A stretch of 64,000 bases of DNA from Nectonema munidae. Its lineage: Eukaryota > Nematomorpha > Nectonematoida > Nectonematidae. How positions within the stretch are numbered: the stretch's first letter is position 1; every line of letters starts with the position of its first letter. The translations under genes and the position numbers were made by a program. Below, one piece after another: positions 22,501 to 37,500 of the stretch. A model generated the notes under the pieces. That model did no database searches. It was given only the letters and a program-made list of their open reading frames with translations, and was not told the DNA's origin. Location: NCBI GenBank assembly GCA_030549495.1, contig JAUIRK010001057.1, forward strand, positions 1,118,501 to 1,182,500, in the 5' to 3' direction.

Positions 22501-25500
22501 AGCTAAGAGCAGTGCAACAATTAATTTGGTTATAGAAAGATTATTCTATCTTCATCAGCATTTACTTAAGTTTGTTGATGAAAAATGCCAAAATAATAGG
22601 TTCATAGTCAAAACGTCCGAAAACTAAAACGCCCGAAACCAAAACGTCCATAACCAAAACGTCCGAAAGCTTTGCATAATTTCAACACGCTCTTACTCAT
22701 TAAAGTTGGTAATATGTAGTTCCATCTGTATTGGTCTGAAACTTTTATTTTAAATTTTTTAATTTTGATATAAAATAAGCTTTTTTTCGGACGTTTTGGT
22801 TTTCGGACGTTTCGGTTTCGGACGTTTTAGATTTTAGACTTTTTGACCAGGCACCAAATAATATATGTACTATTAGGTTGGCGAAAATACTCAGAGAAGC
22901 CTTGATAAAGCGGCTTCTTAATTTTAGCTATGGAAATAGAATTTCAAACTATCTCGATCCAAGGTTAAGAGGCGTTCACTTAAAACATTTGAGTGTTTTA
23001 ATTAACTAAGAATGAAGTTCAAAAAAGTTTTATAACACCTGAAATATCAAGTTTTAAAAAGGTTTCATGTGAAAACAAAAATGATTTGTCACCAACAAGC
23101 AAACTAAAAAAAGAATACAATAGAGAAAAGACTATAATGGAAATTTTGGCGTAGTAAATAAAAGGAAGTTCTATGAGAAAGCGAATGATGCAAGAGAAGA
23201 TGAAGATGTTTTGATTTGGGGGAAGAATAAAGAAGCCTGTTTGCATCAATTATCTATTTTAGCGGAAAAATGATTGAATATACCGGCTACCAACTCGAAA
23301 TCTGAAAGATTGTTTAGTGTTGGTACGAATATTGTGAAGAAAAAACGAACTTATTTAAACCCGGAAAAAGTGGGAGAAATAATATTCAACTAGCGCTCAA
23401 AAACCCCCTTCTTGATATATTTTTATTTTTTGAAACAGTTTTTGTAGTATAATAAAAAAACAATAAAATAATTTTGTATTCTCATTTATATAAAAAGAAA
23501 ATCTTCACCCCGACCCGACCCGATTCCCCTCGAGGAAGACCCCTCTCCGACCCGAATCAAAATCTACCTCCCCGTAGAGCTCTGTTACTTAGGCATCCTA
23601 TATGGGAGAGCACAGGTGGGGAAACACTCCTTGCAAAATAAGGTGTCAAACATACGCCGATGGGGTGAAGGTGGTAATAGTCTCACTGGGTCCGTGAATG
23701 ATTTTCGTTATTGCGTAATGAGATTTCAAGTCGATATAATTATCTTTATAATACAGCTTTTCTTTGTATATTTATAATGTATACAACAAATCCGCTTAAA
23801 GATTTTAATGAAATGAAGCAAAAATTAATTCCATTTTTTGATCCCCTTTCTGTCAGCCTTCATAATATAAATGAAATATGATATGGGTCTTAAAAAACTC
23901 TTAAAGGTAGATATAAAAAAATAGTCAATATCTTACGAATAAATACTCTAAACTGAGATTTTTAGTGCATAAACATTCTGTTTTGTAGCTCATAGAAACT
24001 AAAACAGTTTTTCTCATAAAAGAAAACAACAAAATCAAAAAATTGCTCAAGATTAACTGATGCACATTTTGGATGAACAAAATCTTGCCCATGATATGTC
24101 AAAAATTCGGCTTTTAAGCAATTTAGTTTGACACCCCTGATACAATAATTCATGGGCGTTAGGTATATACATACAGTGACTTATGAGAAAAAAGATATGA
24201 TGTGAGCCCTTTCTTGGAAACCAAGTGGCTTAACTAGCGAACTCATCACTAGAAATCTTATAACAAAAAAGTAAGGAATGTAGAAATTACGTAATGCTTG
24301 AAATGGATAATTTTTCATTTCATTCATAGAAAGTGGTGCATTTTTATTCGCTAAAAATGGGTTGAATGGTGGTTGTTGTTGCTGAGGCGTTGTAGCGAAT
24401 GGGTTGAAAGCGGCTTAAATATGTGATTTAGGTTTTCAAGTCAAATGGGGAAAAGAAAAATACGTGTATTTTGAGAAGGCTGTTGAATAAGGGCATCCAA
24501 ATCAACAAGAGACGCAGCAGCTCCTCCCAAAAAATTTTGAGAAAAATCATTCAAACGATCTTTCGAGTGTTGAGTGCTGTCTAGCCCGGCTAAAATAAAA
24601 ATGTTAACATGCATAATCAACAGCACAGAGCACAAAAGTGAATATGGGAAATATAAAGGCTGATTTTAATTTTTTTATGAAATTATAAAACCAACGAACA
24701 AGGATCATAATGAACACAAATATTGTCGGCAATTAATATATCATGACAAAAAAACTTGAAAAAATGTCTTTAGAAAAGTTGAAATCTTTGAATAAATGCT
24801 TTTTTCTTTCTTATTATATTGGCACTTACCTTCACCTCAAGATAGATGTCCATTATATTTACTTGCATTTTCAATATATTTTTATGAAGAAAACATAACT
24901 TTTTCAACTAAAAAGGTGTATAAATGGACTTCTTCTTAGAAAACTAAACATTTGGACCTAATAGAATTTGATTCCAAATAATGATGAGTTTTTGGCGAAA
25001 ATATTTTATAGTACTTATAGTTGAGTGAGAAGGAAAAAAAACTTGGCATTATTAAACAGAAGCAAGTAATTTGGGAGAAAGATATTATCAATGCAGAATA
25101 ACGAATTGAGATTAAGGATTGCTTTTTTATCTTCGGGGGTATATAGATGTCGGTGAAAAAAATAATTACCCCAGAGGTAGTGTTTTTATTTTTCACAACC
25201 TATTTTACCTACATCAAATTGTAGACGGAAATACTTCTGAAAGTGACTTTATGAAAAAATTTCTCAAAAATATTCATTACGGGGGATGCACGGTCTATTT
25301 TGATGATTTTTGTGCCAATGGTTTAAAATAGGGACAGATTTCTGACCTCTCTAAAGAATATTTTCATGATAAATCTTTGCTAAACCATTTTGTGTGTAAG
25401 ATAGCATTTGTTTGGCGTCAATTTCAATGTGTCTCTACAGTTTTCCCTTTGTACAAACATTTGAACAGAGTGTACTCACTTTTTTTGTCATGCTTTTTGC

Positions 25501-28500
25501 TTCTCATACACATATCATAGATAACAAAAAGCTGAAAATTTCTTATTTCTATTACTTGCTTGTGATAATGTCAAGCTTTGATATCTTCTATTAGGAAGCG
25601 TATTTGATTGAGAGACAGAAAAATAATCGATACAATACGCAAGTCCACTTTAGTCATCTTTTTTCATTGCATTCTCTTTTTCTCTCTCACACACACAAAT
25701 GTCTAACTCTAACCTAGTGGTTCCCAACCGGGGGTCCATGGAAGAATTTCAAGGGGTCCATGGAAATTCTACTTCAAACTACTTATGCTTAATCTCCTTT
25801 AATATACTTCTATTTTCCAAATCAATATAAATATATATATATTTAGAGCTTTTTTAAATAAATATTTTCTTCCCTTTTTTAAAGTTTTATATTTTGAATC
25901 TTTATGTATGCTTATTATTAGTTACAATATTTTTGAAAAATTTATATTTTAATTGAAAAAAAATTTTATTCACATTTTATGTCAGGCTTTACGATTTCTC
26001 TGATTTCATATGAATAAGCATACAATTTAATAAGATGACTACAATAATTTTTTGCATAAAAATCTTTGATTAAACTTGTTGGCTCAAACTATTCAGTTGT
26101 AGGAGTCCACAGATAAAAAAAGTGACTGAAAAAGGTGGAACGGGATAAAAAAGGTTGGGAACCACTGCTCTAACCCTTTATCCAAAAACATGTGTTTAGG
26201 AAATTAGCATCTACTGTTTTTGATCAATGAAGAAAATTTCATTTTACTTTCGAAAAGAAAACGCACGTAAAACAATTGAAGAAAACGTTCAACTTGACTC
26301 AGTTAAAACTTTATGTTTTTTTATGTTATTAGTGCAAGTATTAGCATTAACGCAACTGATATAGACTCTGGAGTTATTGTCGAAGAAACAAATACTCTTG
26401 GTATTTCGACCGAGGATTTGGGTCTGAAAGATCAAGGTCCTCATCAACCTCTATGTGAGAATAGTTTTAAAGTGACAAATGAGAGAAAATCCAAGAAATC
26501 ATGGTATAAAGTTTATCCTTGGCTTGAATACTCGATCACAAAACAGACAGCCTTTTGTTTTGCTTGTCGTTATTTTTCAACCAAAGGGTAATTTTTTTAC
26601 AAAATATATAATAACCATCCGTTATTTAAAATATTATCTTTTGAGAACTTAACAATTTGTTTATATTTACTTGCTTCGATATTTTAAATAAAGTATGTTG
26701 TTTTTCTTTTTTTTCTGGGTTTAAAATAGTCTCTGTTGCTTGTTTAATTAATACACATTTAAGCCCAACCAATGAATACCGTTTTGAGGAAACTTTTACA
26801 TCTATTGGTTTCAGATCTTGGAAAAAAGCTCTAACCAAGGTTTTGATAAACATGATAAAAGTGCTTCACATAAACAATCATTTATAGCGTGCAAAATTAT
26901 CTGAAATCTTTATCGCTGAACAAAAATTCTGCAACAAACTCAGTTTCACACATGTTATTCAAAGAAAAAGTTGAAAACAACACGTAATACATAAATTACT
27001 TGTTTTTTACTAAATTTTTGTCTGTTTTAAGGTATTGTATAAGCTCAATATTTGAAGTTATTAATTTTTTTGGCATTTATCTCTACGCGGTGATAAAGAA
27101 AAAACGGATATTCTGAAATTTTCTTATGAAAAATCGAATGGACTTTTTGTGAACTTAATGAGTTTTATGATGCAAAAAGATAAACGCCTTGAAGAAGTAT
27201 AATATTTTTCCTCATTTTAAATTTGAAAAGAGCGTGATGTACGATTTCTCTTATTTTTTCATTTAGATAGTTAAGACGTTTCAAAAGAATTCCCATTACC
27301 TCTCACCAAGTTCACAAAGTGAATTTATAATTATTCTCAAGGATATTGTGTTGAAAAAATGCATTCATAATTTACCTACTGCTGATATGCCTTTTTATAC
27401 AATCAAAGTAGATGGAACTAGGGATATTTCAAACACTCAAGTTCTTTCTATAGTAGACTTAACAGTTCTGTATTTTTTGTTGATATTTTGTAAAAGTTGG
27501 TTTTTCTTAGGTTGTGCGATACTGCAAAAATGGCAAAGCTAAAGAGGATTTGATACTCGATCTATGAGACACTTATCAAGCCCCAAGGCTAAAGACATCG
27601 CCGAAACAATTGTAAATGTTTTGAGATCATAGAAAATTCCCGTTGAAAAAATTGTTGGGCAGTGTTACGATGGTGCTAATGTCATGTCAGGTTGGTTTTT
27701 TTAGTTAATTGTTCAGCAACTTTAGTCAAAAAATACTCTCAAGGTACTAAAGGGGGAGTGAAAAAACACATCAATGATTTTATTGGAAGAGAAATTCTTT
27801 TCATCCACTGCTTCAATCATCAACTCCACATTGTTGTTATGCATGCTATGCAATAAAATTCAGAAAGTCAAAAGTTTTTTGCAATGTGTAATGGAGTTGA
27901 AAAGTTATTTACAAGATACCAAGTTTCAAGAATTTATAAAGGAGAAAAATTAAAAAGATTTCTTCCTATGAGATGGAAATTTAAACCAGAATTTTGAAAC
28001 TACATGTATAGTTCTTAAAAATCATGAAACAATTTTTGGAAGTACTTGAACATGGTATTTTCTATTTATTGTTTATATACCACATTAGTAATGCGTAAAA
28101 TTTTATTTCGTTGATATTTTTAAGGCATGGACACTTGTAATCAAGACATTTGTTTAAAATCAACAGGTCCGTACAGCTTAATAAAAAACAAAGAAATCAT
28201 TTTTGCAGGTTTGGTTGTTAGAAAATTTTTAGATTTGCTTAAGCATTCGAAAGATTATTTGCAAGTATTTTTTTTTATTATCTAGTTTCAGTTCAAAATA
28301 GTTTTATTGTTATATAGTCTGAAAAATACCATGTTCAGAAAGCCGCAGAAATGATTGATTTTACAATCAAGGAAATTGAAAATCTCAAAAAACATTGTGA
28401 ATTCGAAAATACTTTTGATGAAATGAATCGATTCGAAACAGATGAAGGGTTGAAGAAAATGAGAGGAAGAAAAGAAAAAATATTAACGGAGAATAATGAG

Positions 28501-31500
28501 GGTATTACTTTGATGTTCATTTCTTTTAATATATCTGAAAAAAGGCAATTTTAAGAAAACGAAAACTTTTTTTATGAAAGTCTTATGAACAAACTTATAG
28601 ATTCTGCCATTCAGGAGCTGTCATTACGGTTTTTTTTTGAAAATAATTATTTATTTATTATTCTTATTCATATTTTTCTCAAAGATTCTATGAAAAAAGT
28701 TTTCAAATATTCGGATCGATTCAAGCACTGTTACCGTCTTCATCAATGTTTTTGGAGTCAAAATCAAATTTTCTCCCTCTTTTAACAATTTTCAATATTA
28801 ATCCTAACGATGGTGCACTTGATAATGAACTCAAAATGTTAAAGGTTTTACGATCTAACTTTGATTTTCTTAACTTTTTCAAGCAACTTCTGCTTTTAAA
28901 GCAACTTTCAAAATTTGATCCAATGATTCATAAGTCTCTTGAAGATGTGTTCTCTATATTTTTTTAAATGAAAGATGCCTTTCCTAACGTTTTAGTTTGT
29001 ATACTGGTACAAGTTTTTCGATTTATTATTTTTATCTGATAAGAATTGCTTCAATTTTAACGTTGTAATACATTTGGTGTCTCGACAGCAGTATGTGAAA
29101 GAGTTTTTTTGAGTTTAAAAAGAATTTTTACATTATCAAGAAGTTCTTGCAACCAAAACAGAAAAGAAGCTCTTATTCTACTTTCTTTTATGCGAGAGTA
29201 CACTTCTGAAATAACAAAGGATGAATATCTAAAAGAGTTTACATAAAAAAAGAGGCTTATATTATTTTAACAAGTTTACTTGGAAATCATTTGTTATAAG
29301 AGAAATCATTGTACAAATTAATTAGGCTTAATAAATAATCCCCGTAATGAAGCTCCAGCGACGGGCCTGCATATATATATAGTTCTTAAGAAGGAAGAAA
29401 ATATAAAAGTATTTTACAAGTAGAGGCAAGAGTGATGTACTCATCATTGTTATTTTGAGTGGGACTTTGTGTCTGCTTGATATGAAGAGAGGAATCAAAA
29501 GAGTGAGCAAAATCATCAACCAAATTTGTGGATTGTAATTCGTCTCCCATTTGCCCATTTCTTACAATCGCATTATTGTTCCATGGATCAGGGTTTGAAG
29601 AGCTTGGCGAAGAAATAAAAGTAGTGCCATTCGTATTCACTGAAAATGGATCCCACATTTCTTGACTCAAAGAATCTAAATATTGCATTAAAAGTTTCAA
29701 TTTTACATTTATTGTTTGAAAAAAATCTAATGTAGAAGCGGACACACTAGACGTCCATGAGAGCCTCATTCACTTTTAAAATATTGGTAAAGCGACACTG
29801 TTTTACCCAACCACATAAAGTTAATGCATTTTTTCAAAAATTACGTTGATTGCTATGATGACAATTTCTGCATCAAATAATAAATGCCTTTTAGTTACAA
29901 AAAATATATTCTGGGGAAGAAACTAAATACTAAATCAAGTAGCTAGTTATGCTCAAGGAAACATGGATGAATTCTTCTGAGCTTCTTCAACTTTCAAAAT
30001 TACAAACTGACCTCTCAGACTTCTAAATCGTCTTCACATTCAGGAGAACTTAGATGACAAGGCATAGAAGAAGTCGAGTTTAAATTTAGAAAGCAGATAC
30101 TTGTGATTTAGAATTTTTACTTTTTATGTTCGAAGGCGTTTGGTTTCAATATAAAAATGTTTTTCATTAGATAAATGTTTAAAATTTAGTCAGCCGCCTT
30201 TTTATAATTGATGAGTGAAACTCCAACTCATTTATTTAATATTGGATGATTTACACTTCATTTTTAATCAAAATCATTTAAGATCAGTGAAAATGGATTT
30301 TTCTAAAAAAAAAAAGATGTTCAGAAGATAAATATACAAATTGTTGAATATCTGTATTTAATTTGACTTTTAATTGATATTTACGTTATATGTAAATTTT
30401 TTTGTTTGTAAGTTATAGTTTATTCATTAATAAGTCAAATAGCTTAACCAATAAGTAACCTTTCAGATCAATTAGTTTGTTCATTACTCAGTTAAGTCAA
30501 TAAAATATTTTGTGAATTTTTTAATGAGTTAGTTAAAAAGTTAAATAAAATATACATCTTAAAAATTAGTCTTGTTGTTGGTTGTTGTTCTTTAGTTTAT
30601 TAATTAGTCTTTTGTAAATTAACTTTTATATTACTTTTTTGTTCTATTGATGGTTAGTTTTTTGCTTATTATTTTTTAAAATTGGTCGATAAATCTGGTT
30701 GGGTTAGTTTTAAACTAAATATAAAATAGTTAATTGTTTAGTCAAATAGTTGATGAAGAAGTAACTTTTCAAATCAACTTAACATCCTGCCAAGCTGCTC
30801 TGAAATTCCTATCAAACATATTTTACAGACGATGTGTGAGAGCTATATAATAATTATAATCCTTTGTTTCAATATGCACACAATAAGTAAGCAATGTTTA
30901 TCACAGTGTCTCCTTGTAGTATTTTTGAGGAAACACATGTTGATGATCCACTAGATTTTCTCTTCTTCTTCTTTCACAGTGATTTTATTTCTCTTTCTGT
31001 CTTCTTCTCTTCCGCTTTCTCTGTTAAAACTCAATCACTCTTCTTTCATTCAAGCTCTCTTCTCTTGTTTAACCTCTCCTATCTCATTAAGCTCTCTTCT
31101 CTCCAGTGGGGTAGCTAGGCTGGGCCATGAGGGGCGTGCCCTCCCCCCATGTACCTCATGGTGCCCCATGCACCTTATGAGATATCAGTTTTCGCAAATT
31201 TCTACAATGAAAGGATCAAGAAAGTATAAATAATGTTGCTCATGTTTTTTAAGTTTTTAAATTGTGCCTCCTATCAACTTTTTTCTGGCTACGCCACTGC
31301 TTCTCTCTAATTTGTATTTAGAGTTAAATTAAAAATAATTCTATTTTATCTCATTAGAAACTAGTTTTAAGCGGAATATAAGTTCAATATTTTCAGAACC
31401 TTTTTTCATGATACCAAAGTTCAGCTATTCAAATTAATCACAGATTTTTGGTATAAAATTAGCTCCATCAATACACCAAACATTTTGCAAAAATGAAAAT

Positions 31501-34500
31501 TTGTTTTTAAATGAGAGAAAAATAGTTTCCAATCGTTACAATTTTATATCAATGAATATTGTCAGACTTGCATTAATTTTTTTTTCAACAAAGGTCACTT
31601 AATCTATATCAGTACGTTTGTTAAATTTTGTAACATTTGAAAACTTGAATTTTTTCAAGTCAAGAAATTTTTTTAATAGCTATTTGGGAAAGAATATTTT
31701 GACTAGCTATTCAGTTTAAAAGCAAGAATACTCTATTTTATATAACGTTCGATTGTTAAATTTTGTAACACTGTATATAATTAATTAAATCATTTTTTAA
31801 AGAAAATTTGTTGATTATTATAATAAAATATAATATTGAAACAAAATGTTTTCATCTGTTAAAAATGTATTTGATCTATTTATGACAGCTGTCAGAATTT
31901 TATTTGTAGACAGAAATAGTCAAAAAACGCAATGATTTTCTTGTTCTCGTATACTATGATTTATGTTTGTTTAAATAGTTTTTTAATGATTTTGTTTTTA
32001 GACTTAAATAATTTTATGAAAAGTGATTAAACTACCCTTTTTTGTATACTATGATTCCGTACAAAATGTAAAAAATACAAGCGTTATCAAATCATCCTAT
32101 AAGGGTTAGCTACTTCAACGTTGGCTTTTGCTGCTTATAAGTACTTGAAAATATCAAATAAACTTTCTCATTTTTATGCCTCCTATTATTTTGAAATTAT
32201 TCTGAGAACAGACGGTTCCATTTTAAATAGTGAAAATTGCTTAATTAGTTTATTTTGTTTCCTTTCTCTCTATGTTAATTATATAGCAAATTTTTCAATT
32301 TTGAGTAAAAAGTAAGGTGCAGCGGGTGTATTTTCATTGACAAGGCACTGATGTACCGCCTATGTCAAACTATGAACAAATTGGTATCGATGAGGAATCG
32401 AATCCAGAGGCTTCCGTGCTGAGTCCATCATCTCAACCAACCTGCCATGCCACCCATAGAGTATGCTGTAGGGGATACGTCAAATTAGTTTTCAAAAAAC
32501 TTAAGTTATGCTGTAAATTTTTTTAGTTTTTGTTGAGGCTCTATAACTTTTTCTCATAGACTTTTTTTTACTTAAAAGTTATTATAAAAGGCAAATCATT
32601 GCAAAATGTTTAAAGTTATTTTACTTTTTGTAGATTTTTGTAGCTTGCACCAATTTAGCTTTTAAACTATTTTTGAATGATGCTGAGAAAAATGAAGTAA
32701 TGCAATCTTAATTTATTGTTTGCACAATTTTATCTTTATTTTATACCCTTTTTTGAGAGTCTAACTAACTTACACTTATTTTTATACACTAAAAAGAATG
32801 AAAAAATTCTAATACCAAGTTTTCTAACTTAAGTTCTGTTTTACATTTTTGATAGAAATTATCTCAGAAAAGTTGTGTAATTTAGATGTGTTTTTTTTAT
32901 TTTTCTAAATAAAACATTTTCATTTTTTAGGAAATGGAACAACTGAAAATTAATGAATGATTTTTTCATTCAATAAAATTTCCAATTTTTTATTGTTAAT
33001 TGATATCTTTACCCCTTTTCTACACATAATTTGGAGATGGTGCGCATCTATTTGAAGTGAGAAAGAAGGAGCTATATATAAGTCCTCATTCATTGTTGAC
33101 TTTAAGCTTAATAGGGCGGGGATTAAAGTTTACATTAAGCTTAATTAAGAATGAAATAGAATAGACAAGAAAGTAGGCAGACAAGAGTTTTTCAAGTAGG
33201 AATTCAAAAAAATGTTTTTTTGAAAGACGCTTGAAAGTCCCCCCCCCCTCTCCCCCATCCAATAATTTCAAGGATTTTTTTTCATATAAACATCGCAGGG
33301 TGTCTAGTAGACTCTTTTCCTTTAATTACATTCACTCATAAAACTATCCAACATTCAGTTATTTGTTTTCAGTTGTTTTCTCTATCAAACAAATATCCTT
33401 TCATCAATTCCTATAATGTGCCTGATAAACTACTTCATTTTCTAATGAAAAGCCTATTCGCCCCCAACAATTTTTGTTTTTTTAAACTAGTGTATATGCG
33501 ATATGCAAATTTAATTAAAATATTTTCGCTGGAAGTATAGTATTTAAATTTCACCAATTTTGTAAAAAAATATAAAGTAATCTTATAAAGTTATGTATGC
33601 GCTGAATACACTCTATTTTAAAGGATTGCTTGAATATTTGGTCTCCCGTGGTATTTCCAAACCATTAATTTTGAAAATTGCAACAACAAAAAAATCCCCC
33701 CCCCCACCCAAATAATTTTGAGGATGTTATGCGCCCCTGGTTTGCTAGTTAGTTACTAATGTTACTAAGTTTATGAGAGATGCAAAATATTAATTAGAAG
33801 AGTTAGAGCCATTAAAATTTCTAGTAGCTCCTGTCCAGCTACACTCAATATGAACAGCTTGGCTCCACCTTTGGCTCCTCTAAAATTATCTGGCTCCATG
33901 GTTACGGCTCCCCAGCTTTGTTCAGAAGTGCCATTTCATATATCTTTCTGTTTGCTCTTTTATTTCAATTAACACTATTTTTCACATATGTCCTTTTGCT
34001 TTCTATTCAACATGGTATTTTTAAGGAATATTTCTCAGAAGATCTGACCTTCGATGTATGTTAGAAATAATTATTGTTTACTAAAACTATTTGTTAAGCT
34101 TTGATTCATACGTAATTATTGTTTATGCTTGTTTTAAATAAATTACTTACGTAGGAATCTTTCGTTAGAATAAACTTATACTTCAATGTACGATTTTAAC
34201 AAAACTTTACTCTAGGGGATGAGATGAACAAGATCAATCCAATAAAGAAAAGTGAGAGCCGGGTGAAAGTAAAAGCCATTGACAGAATCGACCATAGATC
34301 GTAGAAAAACAATGAGTCTAATTTACGAAGTTCCTTGATAAAGTAGCAGGCTCAAAAGTTTCGTAACGAAATGGGCTTTAAGAGTGAATTCAAAAGAAGT
34401 TACGCTTAGCAGTATGGATTCTAAAAAGAAGCCAAATTCACCAATCAAAAATCAGCGGTGAGTATAGTCTCGACACAGAGAACGAGGATGCATTATTAGA

Positions 34501-37500
34501 TCAACTGAGGAGACCAATTCAGATAACATAACCAAATATATAACGTCAACAAAATAGAATAGAGCCCGAAAAATCAGCAAACTTTTCTACTAATTTGAAA
34601 TGAGTCAAGGACTGTTATTAAACGGATTAATAATAATTGTTCGAAATGTTAAAAGAAATAAGTCGTTTATTCCCTGTATCTTTAAAGAGGTTCTAGCAGG
34701 GATATATACATTTATATTTTTTTATAGCAAAGATGCTATAACAGTATCATATTATACAAAAAACTATGTGAAAATAATGTGAAATTTATGTAGAAAAGAA
34801 AGCAAAATTAGAAATCATTCAATTTTTGGAATGGATTTTGCATACAAAACGTTTCTATAGTGTAAACATACATATAATATAATGTATATACTATATATTT
34901 ATATAAAGCAAAAATAAGATCAGAAGTGAAAAACATTTAAGTTGTTCCATTTGAAATAAAATTCAAAAAAGTAAAAATTAACAGCATTCTGGTTTGAAAT
35001 CTCCTTATAAAGAGTGGTGGCATACGGTACGTTACGTTTCGAAATTATTTTACTTCGAACAGTGGTTCTCAAACGCGGAACTGAGGGGCCGCATGCGGCA
35101 GAAAAATTAAATTAGCAATATTATATCAAAAACTTTCAGGATCTCCAAAAAATATTAATCTGTTAATGTAAAGTAGTTTTAATTATATGATCTGCTCCAA
35201 AATTTTGTCTACACCCCATGCATATATGGTAGTGGCAGATTTAGACAAGGTGCAATGGTCCATCCTCTATTTTTTGAGTATATCAATGCATACGATTTTT
35301 GTTTTGCTGTAGACCTCTAGAGCAATGTTGGTTCTTTATTTGGACCTTTGTTAAAAAAAAAAGGTTGACAACCACTGTTCTAAACAGTGGCAAAAGAAGA
35401 TTTATTAATTAAATCTCTTCTATAGAAAATGTCTATACTCACCAGACTTAAAGACGTGTAAACACATGACATACGAGCTTACATGTCATGCATACAAAAC
35501 TAATTAATTAGACACTTTTTTCTTTTGACGCATACATATACAAAACTTATTCTCAAGATGGCGTGAGTGTGAGGATGGAGTCACATCTAAATCCTCTGAT
35601 TCATTATATATTGCTGCATTAGTGGATGATTTGGATATTACTATTTGTCAACTAGAACATTTTAGGCTAAAATACATTTTGAACGACACAAGATTCAAAC
35701 TAAAAGAATATATAGTTGAAGATATTCTTTTTTTACGTTTCAATACTTAAATTTTCCAAATAAACTAATCAAAAACAAAATTATTTCATAATTTGCCATT
35801 GTATTTAGGATAAATTAGTTATATAAAAAAACAGAGGCGAATTTAGAAGGCCCCCCGCCACCTAAATTATTTTGAAAATGTTAAATTTCTGCATCGCCAG
35901 ATGCAGGTGCAGAATGTACCTTCACGTATAAAAACATTAGAATAGTTGATTTTAATATCTTCGTAAGCTTCTCGTACTTAACTCAATTTCACTTAATTGT
36001 TTTTGTAAGTTTAATCTAAAAAAAATTTCCTAAAAATATATAATGTAATGTAAATTATATGTTAATGATCCATGTGTAGCTTTAATTTGAGCAGCAATTT
36101 TTTTATAATCTCCTTTTGTGAGCCTCGATGGTTGTTAGGCTGTACTTCCCAGCTTATTGAAGGTCAGGGCTTCGATCCCCAAAGCTCCCGACTCTTAAAA
36201 AAAATCACAAAAACTGTGATTAAACATCTCAAGCATAATTCGAGAATATAGTCTTACGGTGTTAAGTGCTTTGATATCTTCAACCAACCAACCTCCTTTT
36301 GTTCAAGTCTAAAATTTTAACGGCTGCCAACGTCGCAAGAATATTTTTCTTTTAATTTTATTTTTTACATAACATAGACATCTTACCCATGCATATAAAC
36401 CAATCAAAAAATCTAATAATCACATCTGCAATATTTTTAAAAAATTCTTAGTTTTTCCTTAATCTCCCTTTACCTTGTTTTTTAACTTCCTATAACTATA
36501 GAAGCCAATTCCGCCAAAGCTATTCACACGAGCACCTTTAACGACCCTGTGCTGAGGTCAAATCTCAAATCCCAGCAACTTCTCAAATTATCTCCAACCT
36601 TTTTGACAATTTCATCTCTCAAGCCTCACTATCCGCTGAAGACAGCATTAAATTTTAAAAACTAAAATCTGATACCCTCTTAAACGCCTCCCAACTAGAG
36701 AGTAAACTTAAGCCGCTTCTCACTTCACACAATTCTAATAACACCAGTTATGCGACGATCATTACAAACTCATCTACCTCTTGTATACCCAACTTACTTC
36801 CCAAACCTCGAAAAACCCAAGATCCAAAACGCACTATCTAAATAATTCCAGAGGAACCAACAAAATCCCGCGCAGAAATTGTAGACTTTAAAAAATCCAT
36901 AATCAAAAAAAATGAAACCCAAATCACACCCCATTACCATAAAAAAAACACCAGCTTGCGATTATATAAGCCAAAACGAGTTCTCCTTTAGAATTTTTAG
37001 ATACGTGACATATACCTTTGTTTCTAAACTCGTCTATTTATCAAATTACTTTGAAGTACACCTTTTCTGGTGCCCAGCTCGCTCGAACATACTAGAAAAC
37101 ACTTATGTAGATAAGCTAGTTAAAAAAGTACCTTCAAATACCCATCTACTTAGATCTAACACTCAATAACCTAGACAAGAACTCATCCAATCCTCACCTT
37201 CTGTTTTCTTTTAACCCATAAACAATGCAAAACAAATTCTGGACATTTGGTCAGAAATGAAATTCTTGCCACCACGACCGCTAATCAGATGGCTAACCGG
37301 ACACTGCGGTTGCAACTCCTATTTTTACCGAAAAAAAATCATGAAGCAATCTTTGTAGATTCAACTACAATCAACACGAAACACCTGATCTTCTTCTACT
37401 ATTCTGCTCTCACTACAACCACGCAAGAACTCCACTTCTTTCACTATGCGTCAAAACTCTCAATCGCCCACCATCTGATGTGTACGAACTACTTTCATAT

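Larger units (their letters stand above)
20615..23584 (+). mobile_element. Whole-length hAT transposon with 8-bp target duplication
   Basis: The exact 8-mer TTACTTAG flanks both ends (20607-20614 and 23585-23592). Left end CAGAGCTCTGCGG and complement of the right end CAGAGCTCTACGG are the TIRs. Subterminal sequence on both sides is GC-rich and Pro-codon-like (CCCCGAACC, CGACCCGA). Length is 2,970 bp, of which about 240 bp is a later nested insertion. It sits in the last epsin intron (between the NPF exons) in the orientation opposite to the gene. Confidence 0.92.

Noticed and set aside
23620-24139. Possible miniature hAT with CAGGTGGGG and CAGGGGTGTCAAACT ends
   Set aside because: The right end looks like a hAT terminus, but the left does not pair with it and no 8-bp duplication is present.
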